A DNA stretch of 33,426 nt from Streptomyces panaciradicis. GTDB taxonomy: Bacteria; Actinomycetota; Actinomycetes; Streptomycetales; Streptomycetaceae. Positions 26,380-33,426 of this stretch are shown here, one piece after another; within the stretch, counting starts at the first letter, position 1; each line of letters starts with the position of its first letter. The stretch is taken from positions 1 to 33,426 of the forward strand of contig NZ_JAMGBF010000077.1 of NCBI RefSeq assembly GCF_023516615.1, in the 5' to 3' direction. The notes under the pieces are model-generated. The model had not been told where the DNA came from. It saw only the letters and a program-made list of their open reading frames with translations, and made no database searches. A program made the position numbers and the translations under genes.

Positions 26380-27990
26380 TCAGCGGACGGGCCGCAGGGC
26401 CGCCTTCCGGGCGGGGTCGACCGGCTCCGGCTCCCGGTGCGGTGCGCAGGCCGCGCGCCGCACCGGCAGCCGGCCCTCCAGCAGATACGCGTCCAGGTAG
26501 GCGTTGACGCACCGGTTGGGGCCGCCCGCGACCCCGTGCGACCCCGCGTCCCGCTCGGTCACCAGCACCGATCCCGACAGCCGCCGGTGCAGCTCCCGCG
26601 CGCCCTCGTACGGCGCGGCCGCGTCCCGCTCGGCCGACAGGATCAGCGTCGGCGGCAGCTCCCCGGGGCCGGTCCGCACGTCGACCGGGCGCTGCCGGGG
26701 AGCCTGCCAGTACGCGCACGGCAGGTTCGTCCACACGTTGTCCCAGGTCTCGAACGGCGCCACACGCGCCAGCCGCGTGTTGTCGCGGTCCCAGACCCGG
26801 AAGTCCGTCGGCCAGGGCGCGTCGTTGCACTCGACGGCCGTGTACACCGCACTGGAGTTCTCCGCCTCCGCGGCCGCCTCCCGCACCGGCGCCGCCTGCT
26901 GCACGAGCGGCTTCGGGTCGCCCTTGAGATACGCCGAGAGCGCCTCGGCCCTTTGCGGCCAGTAGTCGTCGAAGTACCCGGCCGTCAGGAAGGCGCCCTG
27001 CAGCTGCGCCGGCCCCACCTCGCCCCCGGCGGGCTCGGCGGCGAGCCGGGCACTCACCTTCTCGTAGCTGCGCTGCACCGCGGCGGCCGTGGCGCCCAGC
27101 CCGTACACGTCGTCGTGGCGGGCGATCCACTCCCGGAAGTCCTCCCAGCGCTCCTCGAACGCGGCCGACTGGGCGAGGTTGTCGTGGTACCAGACCCGCT
27201 CCGGGTGAGGGTCGACCGCCGAGTCGAACACCATGCGCCGCACGTGCGAGGGGAACAGCGTGGCGTAGAGCGCACCGAAGTACGTGCCGTACGACGCCCC
27301 CATGAACGTCAGCCGCTCCTCGCCCAGCGCCGCCCGCAGGACGTCCAGGTCGCGCGCGTTGTTCAGCGAGTTGTAGAACCGCAGCGCGCTCCCCGCCCGC
27401 TGCGCGCAGCCGCGCGCGTACGCCTTCGCCCGCGCGATGCGCTCCTTCTTGTACGAGGCGTCGGGGTGGGTCGGCGACGGCGACGGCCCCTTGAAGAAGT
27501 GCTCGGGGTCCTGGCAGGACAGCGGGGCCGAGCGGCCCACGCCGCGCGGGGAGTAGCCGACGAGGTCGTAGGCGGCCGCGAGGCGCTTCCACTGCGGCAT
27601 GAAGCCCACCAGCGGGAAGTACAGCCCGTCGCCGCCGGGCCCGCCCGGGTTGTAGACCAGCGCGCCCTGCCGGGGCACCCGCCGCTTGCTGTTGTGCGGG
27701 TCCTTGTGCGTCGCCCGGACCCGGCTGACCATCAGCTTGATCTGCCTGCCGTCCGGGTGGGCGTAGTCGAGCGGTACCGACACCGTGCCGCACTCCAGGG
27801 CGCCCGGCATGTCCTGGGCGTCGGAGCACGTGCCGAAGGCGACGCCGGAGGCCATGGCCCGGGCGGCGGCCACCGCCGTGCCGCTGCGCTCGGCCAGACC
27901 CGGAGCGGCGGACGCGCCGCCTGCCGGGGCGGCGGTGAGGGCGGTCAGGAGCAAGGATCCGGCGGCCGAGTAGAGGGCGGCTGATCGCAT
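26380..27990 (-). CDS. Secreted alpha/beta-hydrolase, tripeptidyl aminopeptidase (Tap) family
   Basis: A 536-residue exported serine hydrolase resembling Streptomyces tripeptidyl aminopeptidases (Tap, SlpD/E). It has a Sec signal (SAALYSAAGSLLLTALTAAPAGGASA, cleavage near residue 29). The oxyanion-hole region is GALVYNPGGPGGDG, followed by YDLVGYSPRGVGRS. The nucleophile Ser is in LTFMGASYGTYFGALYA, the Asp in LILSAERDAAAPYEGA and the His in RDAGSHGVAGG, in a conserved C-terminal TAP-like domain. There are several Cys pairs, as usual for secreted members. AAGGGA lies 8 nt upstream of the ATG. Its stop directly abuts that of hemQ. No lipobox is seen, so it is probably released. Confidence 0.9.
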   Translation of the reverse strand: MRSAALYSAAGSLLLTALTAAPAGGASAAPGLAERSGTAVAAARAMASGVAFGTCSDAQDMPGALECGTVSVPLDYAHPDGRQIKLMVSRVRATHKDPHNSKRRVPRQGALVYNPGGPGGDGLYFPLVGFMPQWKRLAAAYDLVGYSPRGVGRSAPLSCQDPEHFFKGPSPSPTHPDASYKKERIARAKAYARGCAQRAGSALRFYNSLNNARDLDVLRAALGEERLTFMGASYGTYFGALYATLFPSHVRRMVFDSAVDPHPERVWYHDNLAQSAAFEERWEDFREWIARHDDVYGLGATAAAVQRSYEKVSARLAAEPAGGEVGPAQLQGAFLTAGYFDDYWPQRAEALSAYLKGDPKPLVQQAAPVREAAAEAENSSAVYTAVECNDAPWPTDFRVWDRDNTRLARVAPFETWDNVWTNLPCAYWQAPRQRPVDVRTGPGELPPTLILSAERDAAAPYEGARELHRRLSGSVLVTERDAGSHGVAGGPNRCVNAYLDAYLLEGRLPVRRAACAPHREPEPVDPARKAALRPVR

Positions 27991-28137
27991 CGCGTATCCC
28001 TTCGGTGCACGGCGGCGACAAAAGGGATGTTTCGTTCGGCGCTCGGCGAAGGCAAGCACCGCCCGGCCGGTGTCGGCCCCAATGACCCCCGTGCGCCCCC
28101 GGCGCACGATGCACGCCGGGGCCGGGGCGCCCAGCGG

Positions 28138-28251
28138 CTGTCGTTTGGATCAGGCCGGCTGCAGGGGACGGTGCGTCGCGGCCGACCCGAGCGGGGTCTG
28201 GTGCGTGCGGCTGCAAGGCGGCCCGCGACGCCGAGCTGATCCAAACGGCAG
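28138..28251. repeat. 114-bp element with 16-bp terminal inverted repeats
   Basis: CTGTCGTTTGGATCAG (28138-28153) pairs with CTGATCCAAACGGCAG (28236-28251) at 15 of 16 positions plus one G-T. Inside, the near-identical CGGCTGCAGG and CGGCTGCAAG are direct repeats, and GCGTCGCGGCCG faces an inverted partner. There is no coding capacity. From memory, intergenic elements ending in this GTTTGGATCAG motif recur in Streptomyces genomes, so a MITE-like or REP-like element is likely. It starts 3 bp past the stop of the TIGR04222 gene and could also act as its terminator. Confidence 0.65.
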
Positions 28252-28254
28252 GCC

Positions 28255-29013
28255 CTAGGGCTGGTCCCGGTGGGTGAAGGCGGCCCGTAGGTCCGGCTCG
28301 CCGATCGCGCGCACCCCGCGTACGGCGACGCAGGTGAGGTAGGTGCGGTCGTCGCCGCCGGCTCGCCGGGCGAGGGTGCCCAGCAGCCGCTGCCCGGCCG
28401 GGGAGGCCCACCGCGAGTACGGGTGGACCTCGACCCGGGCTATGGCCAGGCAGCTCAGCGTCAGGGCGAGCGGCAGCGCGAACCACAGGGCGACCAGCCC
28501 GCGGGGCATGTCCGGCTGAGCGGGCACCAGCAGCGCGATCGCGCCCAGCCCGAGGACGGCCAGCGCGGCGAGCCGCACCTGGCGCACCCCGGAGGCGACC
28601 GTGGTGCGGTCGCCCGCGGGCACGGCGAGACCGGCGTCGACCAGCCGCTCGCCGAGGTCGCCGACGGCGTCCGCGCAGGCCGCGCGGGCCCGCACGGGGG
28701 CGATGCGGCTCTGCCCCTCCGGCCCGATGGCCCCGATGACGGACCGCTCGATGTCGTCGCGCCCGCGCGGGTCGACGACCGTCGCCCAGCCGGTGTGGGC
28801 GAGCAGCAGTCTGCGCTGCCGGGCCATGGAGACCATCGTCAGATCGGCGACCCGGCGGGGGCCGCCGGACAGGAAGGCCGCTTCGTAGAGCGTCAGGTCG
28901 CGCTGGGACGCATCCGTGTCGTCGGCCGCGGCGCGGACCGCGGCCAGGCACAGCCGTGTGCACGCGGTGCCCGCGACGGCCCAGGCCAGCAGCAGGAGAA
29001 GGACCCAGAACAT
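28255..29013 (-). CDS. TIGR04222 domain membrane protein, lacking a Cys-rich tail
   Basis: A 252-residue membrane protein. It opens with a transmembrane helix MFWVLLLLLAWAVAGTA, then the TIGR04222 signature region LTLYEAAFLSGGPRRVADLTMVSMARQRRLLL (residues about 40-72) followed by a helical cytoplasmic segment. Two more hydrophobic helices lie at about 145-165 and 170-192, then PYSRWASPAGQRLLGTLA and a short end AAFTHRDQP. Many family members continue into a Gly/Cys-rich tail and are encoded near DUF692 enzymes; none is present here. The TAG stop is 3 bp from the inverted-repeat element, so 3' truncation is possible. No good ribosome binding site precedes the ATG. It is the third gene after the MNIO and DUF4142 genes, 100 bp from the latter. 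Confidence 0.78.
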   Translation of the reverse strand: MFWVLLLLLAWAVAGTACTRLCLAAVRAAADDTDASQRDLTLYEAAFLSGGPRRVADLTMVSMARQRRLLLAHTGWATVVDPRGRDDIERSVIGAIGPEGQSRIAPVRARAACADAVGDLGERLVDAGLAVPAGDRTTVASGVRQVRLAALAVLGLGAIALLVPAQPDMPRGLVALWFALPLALTLSCLAIARVEVHPYSRWASPAGQRLLGTLARRAGGDDRTYLTCVAVRGVRAIGEPDLRAAFTHRDQP

Positions 29014-29113
29014 GCCGCGTTTCTATGCCAAGGGCCTCGCCGAACGCCATGCCCCGTTCACGATACGGACGGAGTGTTGTCAGTACGTGACGTTCCGTTT
29101 GTCCGGAAGCGCG

Positions 29114-29875
29114 CTACTGCGGCGGCGGGCTGGACTCGGCCGGCGGCAGCGTGTACGTCGGCGTGAGCGGGGCGGCCGGAACCGGGTCCGCCGTCGGACC
29201 GGGAGGAGCCGGCGAGGGGGTGAGCGGGGGCGTGCTCGCGGAGGCCATGTCCCGGGCCAGCGCGTCCCAGTCGACGTACCCGGTGGCCTCCAGGGCCCTG
29301 ATGTGGTCCAGGACGGTCGTGTTCGCGTCGTCGGCCAGGGAGCGCACCAGCGTGTTGCGGGTGGTGGCGCGCACCTCGGCGACGAGCGAGAACACCTTGC
29401 CGTGCGCCAGCCGCGCGATGTTGACGAAGTCGCGGTCGTAGTCCGTGCCCTGTGCCGCGCTCAGGGTCTGCAGCCACTGCTTCTGCTGGTCGGTGGGCTG
29501 GTTGGGCAGCTGCAGCCCGAGCTTGCCGGCGACGTCCCGGACCTGCTGGTCGAGAGCGGTGTGCCCCTCGACCAGGTGCTCCCCGGCCGTCCGTACGGCC
29601 TGCGTGGTGCCCTTCTGCTCCGCCTGCTGCCCGGCGGGCAGCTCCCACAGACCGGCCAGCCGGACCTTCGTGACGAAGTCCCGGTCGAGCCCGGACAGCG
29701 GACCGTAGCTCGTGACGGCGGTCTGGTCGTTGAGCACGTCCACGCCGGTGCCCGAGCGGTCGGCGTACGAGAAGATCGGGAAGATCAGGGCCAGCAGCGT
29801 CGCCGTCAGACCGACGACGATGACGCCGGTGCCACTGACGATGCCTCGGCCCCTGAGGGGCGGTCGCGGTCGCAT
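29114..29875 (-). CDS. DUF4142 protein with N-terminal membrane anchor
   Basis: A 253-residue exported protein. It has an Arg/Pro-rich start, then one hydrophobic helix at about residues 12-37 (VSGTGVIVVGLTATLLALIFPIFSY), which is an anchor or signal. The DUF4142 region is predicted all-helical and ferritin-like: LDRDFVTKVRLAGLWELPAGQQAEQKG, AGEHLVEGHTALDQQVRDVAGKLGLQLP, and YDRDFVNIARLAHGKVFSLVAEVRATTRN. Glu/His pairs across the helices could bind metal; this is inference. The C-terminal 45 residues are Pro/Ser/Thr-rich, suited to spanning the cell wall. AGGAGG lies 4 nt before the ATG. It sits between the MNIO and TIGR04222 genes, so joint function is plausible. Confidence 0.82.
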   Translation of the reverse strand: MRPRPPLRGRGIVSGTGVIVVGLTATLLALIFPIFSYADRSGTGVDVLNDQTAVTSYGPLSGLDRDFVTKVRLAGLWELPAGQQAEQKGTTQAVRTAGEHLVEGHTALDQQVRDVAGKLGLQLPNQPTDQQKQWLQTLSAAQGTDYDRDFVNIARLAHGKVFSLVAEVRATTRNTLVRSLADDANTTVLDHIRALEATGYVDWDALARDMASASTPPLTPSPAPPGPTADPVPAAPLTPTYTLPPAESSPPPQ

Positions 29876-29967
29876 GGTGCCTCCTGGTACGGCACCGCAC
29901 GCGGGGCGGTTTCGGGTGCGGGACCGGCAGGCATGTTACTGCGCAGTCCTGGGCGACCGCTCCGGGG

Positions 29968-31281
29968 TCACCGGTGCTGCAGCACCCTCCGCGCCGCCCG
30001 CACCGCCCGGACCACGGGCCTGCGCGAGCGCGGCGCCGGCCCGGACCGCTCCAGCCACCACGCGCGCAGGTCCCGCCGCGCCGGGCCCTGGGCCAGGGCC
30101 TGCGAGGCGAGCAGGTGCTCGGCGAAGTCCAGCGCGTCGCGCCGGTACCCGCCGCTCATCGGGTGCCCGTGGGCGTACGCCAGGAAGAGGTCCCGGTACG
30201 CCGTGCCGAGGATCACCGGCAACTCGGGCGCGATCTTCCCCACCACATCGGCCCGCTTCCCGGCGAGCGCCCGTGCCTGCACCGCCATCCGCACCCCGTC
30301 GAACCCCTCCGGCACCGGCGTCCCGGCGACCAGCGCGGACAGCAGCGCGGTCTGCGCGAGCGCGAGCCGCTGCCGGGCGGGCTCGGTCGGCTCCCCGGAG
30401 CCCGTCGCCCACACCCCCTCCGCGGCCCCCGCCGCCCGAGCGGCCCCCCGTGCCGCCGCCCCCTTCTCCAGCGCCCCCCGGACGGCCTCCAACTCCCGCT
30501 CCAGCTCCGCCGGTTCGGGGAAGTTCTCGTCCCTCTCCAGCAGCACGCCGGGCGGCGAGACGCGCGCCGCCAGGTCGGCCAGCACGTCCAGGACCGGCTG
30601 CGGGACCGGGTGGGCGTGGCTGTCGTGCCAGACGCCGTCCCGTTCGAAGCCGCCCGCGACATGGACGTAGGCGATGGCCTCCAGGGGCAGCTCGGCGAGC
30701 GCCTCGGCCGGGTCCTCGCCGCGGTTGACGTGGTTGGTGTGCAGGTTGGCCACGTCGATCAGGAGCCGCACGCCGGTGCGGTCGGCCAGTTCGTACAGGA
30801 ACTGCCCCTCGGTCAGCTCCTCGCCCGGCCAGCGGATCAGCGCGGCGATGTTCTCCACGGCGAGCGGCACCGGCAGCGCGTCCTGGGCGATGCGGATGTT
30901 CTCGCACAGCACGTCGAGGGCGTCCCGGGTGCGGGGCACGGGCAGCAGGTGCCCCGCCTCCAGCAGGGGGGAGGCGGTGCGGGCGCCGCCGGCCCGGACG
31001 AAGGCGATGTGCTCGGTGACCAGCGGGGCCCCCAGGGCCCGGACGCGTTCGGCGAGCGCCGCGAGGCGACCGGCGTCGGGCCGCTCCGCCCCGCCCAGGC
31101 CGAGCGAGACACCGTGCGGGATCACGGTCACCCCCCGCTCGCGCAGCCGCCCGAGCGACTCCGGCAGATGGCCGGGGCACACGTTCTCGGCCACGACCTC
31201 GACCCAGTCGATGCCCGGCATCGACTCCACCGCGCCGGCGATCTCCGGCCGCCATCCGATGCCCGTCCCCAGTCGCTCCAT
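29968..31281 (-). CDS. DUF692/MNIO multinuclear iron-dependent oxidase fused to a partner-like domain
   Basis: MNIO enzymes (MbnB, TglH, ChrH, BufB/HvfB relatives) use two or three irons and O2 to modify Cys or other residues of ribosomal peptides. This 437-residue protein has an N-terminal TIM-barrel DUF692 domain (about 1-275). Likely ligands are in VTVIPHGVSLGLGG, LVTEHIAFVRAGG, LAVENIAALIRW, LLIDVANLHTNHVN, AYVHVAGGFE, WHDSHAHPVP and LLERDENFPE. After an Ala/Gly/Glu linker, residues about 310-437 (RLALAQTALLSALVAG to YRDLFLAYAHGHPMSGGYRRDALDFAEHLLA) resemble HvfC/DUF2063-type partner proteins that present the precursor. ATG 31279-31281 follows GGGAGGGGAAG. An alternative upstream GTG at 31365 would add 28 low-complexity residues. 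Confidence 0.88.
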   Translation of the reverse strand: MERLGTGIGWRPEIAGAVESMPGIDWVEVVAENVCPGHLPESLGRLRERGVTVIPHGVSLGLGGAERPDAGRLAALAERVRALGAPLVTEHIAFVRAGGARTASPLLEAGHLLPVPRTRDALDVLCENIRIAQDALPVPLAVENIAALIRWPGEELTEGQFLYELADRTGVRLLIDVANLHTNHVNRGEDPAEALAELPLEAIAYVHVAGGFERDGVWHDSHAHPVPQPVLDVLADLAARVSPPGVLLERDENFPEPAELERELEAVRGALEKGAAARGAARAAGAAEGVWATGSGEPTEPARQRLALAQTALLSALVAGTPVPEGFDGVRMAVQARALAGKRADVVGKIAPELPVILGTAYRDLFLAYAHGHPMSGGYRRDALDFAEHLLASQALAQGPARRDLRAWWLERSGPAPRSRRPVVRAVRAARRVLQHR

Positions 31282-31500
31282 GGTCTTCCCCTCCCTGCCG
31301 TCTCCCCGCGAGAACGTGACGGGGGTATGGCCCCGGCGCCCGCGCCCGAACCGCCCGCCGCCCACCTTCAGAGCAACATTTGAGGTTCGCGGACGGACCG
31401 GCCCCGGGGCCTTTTGCCGGTACGCCGGCCGGCCGCACCCGCACGATCAGATCGCGGGTCGAGGAAGGACGGCGCGCCGACGCAGGCAGAGTCGAGGCGG
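31282..31500. other. Intergenic region upstream of the MNIO gene with a GC palindrome
   Basis: This 219-bp space holds no convincing gene. GGCCCCGGGGCC at 31400-31411, followed by TTTT on the plus strand, is a possible hairpin after the Pth2-like gene, whose stop is at 31501-31503. A relatively AT-rich stretch near 31370-31385 may hold the MNIO promoter, but I cannot define its boxes. No Cys-rich small ORF was seen here. Confidence 0.45.
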
Positions 31501-32217
31501 TTACCGGGTGCGCAGCGCCGGATGATCGGCGACCACCGTGCACGACCCGGGCGCGATCTCCGTGAACCCCGCGTCGCGCACCAACGGCAGCCCGCTGCCG
31601 GTCAGTTCGCGCCAGCGCCCCGGCTCCGCGGTCCGCACGGCCAGCGGGAACCCGGCGTCACGCCACGCGGCCCGCTCCTCGTCCGACAGCTCCCACCAGG
31701 CCAGTTGGGCCCCGTGCCCCGCCTGGGCCATCGCCTTCCCGGCCGACATGCCGAGCTCGGGGTTCATCCACAGCACCGGCACCCCCGGCTCGGCCGCCGA
31801 CACCGGCTCCGGATCGTCGAGTTCGGTGCCGGACACCTGCAGCCTGGCCAGGTCCTTCGGCCAGCCGTCGAGCGGTACGGGCGGGAACACCCGCACCTCG
31901 GCCGACTTCCCGGCGACGGTGATCCCGTCCAGCGCCTCGGCCCGCCGCCACTCCGCACCGCGGGCCCGCCGCACGACCTTGCGGATGCGGGCGTCCTGCC
32001 AGTCCCGCACGACCTGCGCCCACTCGCCGTCGCCGGCCGACCGCTCGTCGGCGAGCATCACGAGCACGGCCCGCGCGGCGGTCTCCAGGGCGTCGGTACG
32101 AGCCGGAGGCGCGGCCTTCTCGACGCGTACGACGAGCGGCAGCACGAACTGCGGCGCCTCGTCACGGGAGGTGCGCTCGGACCGGAAGGGACTGTCACTC
32201 GTCGACGTGTGGCTCAC
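31501..32217 (-). CDS. Pth2-like (PF01981-type) putative peptidyl-tRNA hydrolase
   Basis: A 238-residue cytoplasmic protein. Residues about 140-238 resemble Pth2, the archaeal/eukaryotic type peptidyl-tRNA hydrolase: LWMNPELGMSAGKAMAQAGHGAQLAWWELSDEERAAW matches the conserved Gly-x-x-x-Gly-Lys...Gln...His core, and LVRDAGFTEIAPGSCTVVADHP matches its DAGxTxIxPGxxTV motif. The N-terminal ~135 residues (FVLPLVVRVEKAAPPARTDALETAARAVL) are an added region I do not recognise. GTG 32215-32217 is the likely start, with a GGGTGG purine run upstream. It ends in TAA, uncommon at this GC. It is 219 bp upstream of the MNIO gene and divergent from the ABC ATPase. Whether it hydrolyses peptidyl-tRNA is not known. 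Confidence 0.72.
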   Translation of the reverse strand: MSHTSTSDSPFRSERTSRDEAPQFVLPLVVRVEKAAPPARTDALETAARAVLVMLADERSAGDGEWAQVVRDWQDARIRKVVRRARGAEWRRAEALDGITVAGKSAEVRVFPPVPLDGWPKDLARLQVSGTELDDPEPVSAAEPGVPVLWMNPELGMSAGKAMAQAGHGAQLAWWELSDEERAAWRDAGFPLAVRTAEPGRWRELTGSGLPLVRDAGFTEIAPGSCTVVADHPALRTR

Positions 32218-32274
32218 ATCCGCCCACCCTAAGGGGGCGGCCCACGCGGCCGCCCGGCAGGGGAAGATGCCCTC

Positions 32275-33174
32275 ATGCGACGCGATCTACGGCTGCACGA
32301 CGTCGGCCGCCGCTACGGCCTGCGCGGCCCCTGGGTCCTGCGCGGCCTGAACCTGACCATCGCCCCCGGAACCCTCACCCGCATCGAAGGCCCCAACGGC
32401 ACCGGCAAGTCCACCCTCCTGCGTCTCCTCGCCGGCATCGACAGCCCCACCGAGGGCCGCGTCACCGGCCGCCCCCGCACCGCGTACGTCCCCGAACGCT
32501 TCCCGGCGGCCCTGCCCTTCACCCCGCTCGGCTACCTCACCCACCTCGGCGAGGTGCACGGACTGTCCCGCGCCACGGCCGAGCGGGCGGCGGCCGCCCA
32601 CCTGGAGCGCTTCGGCGCGGGCGGGTACGCCCACACCCCCATGGCCCGGCTCTCCAAGGGAAGCAGCCAGAAGGTCGCCGTGGCCCAGGCCCTGCTCGCC
32701 GAGCCGGAGCTCCTCGTCCTCGACGAGGCGTGGACCGGCCTGGACGCCGACGCCCGCGAGGAGCTGGAACGGGCGGTGGCCGAGCGCACCGAGGCCGGCG
32801 GTGCCGTCGTCTTCGTCGACCACGACCCGCACCGCCTCGCGGGGACGCCCGAGACGACGTACACCGTGCGCGACGGCGGTCTGGAACGCCGTGCCCCGCA
32901 GGACGGCACCCGCTCCGGCGCCCGGACGGACATCGAGGTGCAGGGCCCACCGCCCGCGCACCCCCTCGCGACCGTCACCGAGACCGCGCCCGGCCGCCAC
33001 CGGCTCAGCGTCCCCGCGTCCCACTCGGACGTCGTGCTGCGCTCCCTGCTGACGGCCCGCCCGCCGTGGCACGTGGTCAGCGTGCGCCCCCTCGGCGAGG
33101 AGCCAGGCGAGGGCGACGAGAACGACGGCCCCGGCGAAGAAGACGACGACAACGACAAGGACAGCGACGGATGA
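32275..33174 (+). CDS. ABC transporter ATP-binding protein
   Basis: A 299-residue nucleotide-binding subunit. Walker A is EGPNGTGKSTLLRLLAG (about residues 39-55), the Walker B is LLVLDEAWTGLD, and the H-loop is VVFVDHDPHR. The signature motif is LSKGSSQKVAVAQALL, not the usual LSGGQ. The Q-loop region is weak (YVPERFPAALPFTPLGYLTHL). After residue 205 comes a nonstandard C-terminal region, ending in an acidic run of about 25 residues rich in Glu, Asp and Gly. GGGAAG lies 8 nt before the ATG. The stop overlaps the start of the permease gene (ATGA). It is probably a two-component exporter, substrate unknown. Confidence 0.9.
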   Translation: MRRDLRLHDVGRRYGLRGPWVLRGLNLTIAPGTLTRIEGPNGTGKSTLLRLLAGIDSPTEGRVTGRPRTAYVPERFPAALPFTPLGYLTHLGEVHGLSRATAERAAAAHLERFGAGGYAHTPMARLSKGSSQKVAVAQALLAEPELLVLDEAWTGLDADAREELERAVAERTEAGGAVVFVDHDPHRLAGTPETTYTVRDGGLERRAPQDGTRSGARTDIEVQGPPPAHPLATVTETAPGRHRLSVPASHSDVVLRSLLTARPPWHVVSVRPLGEEPGEGDENDGPGEEDDDNDKDSDG

Positions 33175-33426
33175 CCGCCCTTCTCCGCTACCAGACGGCC
33201 CTTCTGCTGCGCTCCCAGCGCTGGCTGCCACCGGTCGTCCTCTACGCGGCCTTCCTGGGCATCGGCGTGCAGAGCGGCCAGCCGGTCCTCGACTCCCTGG
33301 GCTACGCGGCCGCGGCCCTGCTCCCGGTCGCCGCCTGGCTGGTACGGATCTGCGTCGGCGTGGAGCCCGCCGCCGCGCGCGCGTGCGTCGCGGCCGCCGC
33401 CGGACCCGGGCGGGCGCATCTGGCCC
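33171..33426 (+). CDS. ABC transporter permease, N-terminal part (3' end outside window)
   Basis: The first 85 residues of a membrane protein whose ATG overlaps the ATPase stop by 4 bp. It begins MTALLRYQTALLLRSQRWLP and has two hydrophobic segments (PPVVLYAAFLGIGV and LGYAAAALLPVAAWLVRI), as at the start of exporter permeases paired with lone ATPases. The rest lies beyond the window edge. Confidence 0.8.
   Translation, partial: MTALLRYQTALLLRSQRWLPPVVLYAAFLGIGVQSGQPVLDSLGYAAAALLPVAAWLVRICVGVEPAAARACVAAAAGPGRAHLA

Noticed and set aside
27945..28244. 99-codon minus-strand frame through the repeat element as a lost TIGR04222 tail or precursor peptide
   Set aside because: It has only a few scattered Cys, no Gly/Cys repeats and no family resemblance.
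31282..31500. Possible small precursor peptide gene upstream of the MNIO enzyme
   Set aside because: No short frame with a ribosome binding site and clustered Cys was found on either strand.

Overview
The window is high-GC chromosomal DNA from a Streptomyces-type actinomycete. The evidence is GC-rich third codon positions, many 4-bp ATGA/GTGA gene overlaps, a whiI-like sporulation regulator with a promoter resembling the sigma-WhiG consensus, a DUF3000 gene, and the actinobacterial coproporphyrin-dependent heme enzymes (CgoX and HemQ). I found 26 protein-coding genes, two of them cut by the window edges. I saw no rRNA, tRNA, CRISPR array, transposase or integrase.

Layout. 1-6062: the 3' end of dxs with a strong hairpin, an APC amino acid permease, a NYN-domain protein and a beta-hydroxyacid dehydrogenase on the minus strand, an unsecreted beta-propeller-like protein, and an LCP cell-wall ligase. 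6063-9409: a translationally coupled fadA-fadB beta-oxidation operon with a 16-bp palindrome upstream. 9529-16186: a sugar-use island with a GH2 beta-mannosidase and LacI regulator (minus) divergent from a CUT1 ABC importer (lipoprotein and two permeases, plus) that has no ATPase of its own. 16209-19199: a ribonuclease D-like gene, two perfect palindromes, whiI and a DUF3000 gene. 19284-26379: hemE, a rhomboid protease, a small unknown gene, a CoA-disulfide-reductase-like flavoprotein, a DUF4349 lipoprotein, then cgoX and hemQ overlapping by 4 bp. 26380-32217 (minus): a secreted Tap-like peptidase, a large inverted-repeat element, a TIGR04222 membrane protein, a DUF4142 membrane-anchored protein, a DUF692/MNIO enzyme fused to a partner-like domain, and a Pth2-like protein. 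32275-33426: an ABC exporter ATPase and the start of its permease.

How the genes fit together. HemE, CgoX and HemQ are three steps of the coproporphyrin-dependent heme route; the ferrochelatase step is not in the window. The GH2, LacI and importer genes form a self-contained glycoside uptake and hydrolysis unit, whose importer probably borrows a shared ATPase such as MsiK. The least explained locus is the MNIO, DUF4142 and TIGR04222 group at 28255-31281. MNIO enzymes are iron enzymes that modify cysteine-containing peptides, and TIGR04222 proteins are candidate substrates because many end in a Gly/Cys-rich tail. Here that tail is absent, and a 114-bp inverted-repeat element begins 3 bp beyond the stop codon. 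This is the best candidate in the window for an undescribed system, or for a decayed one.
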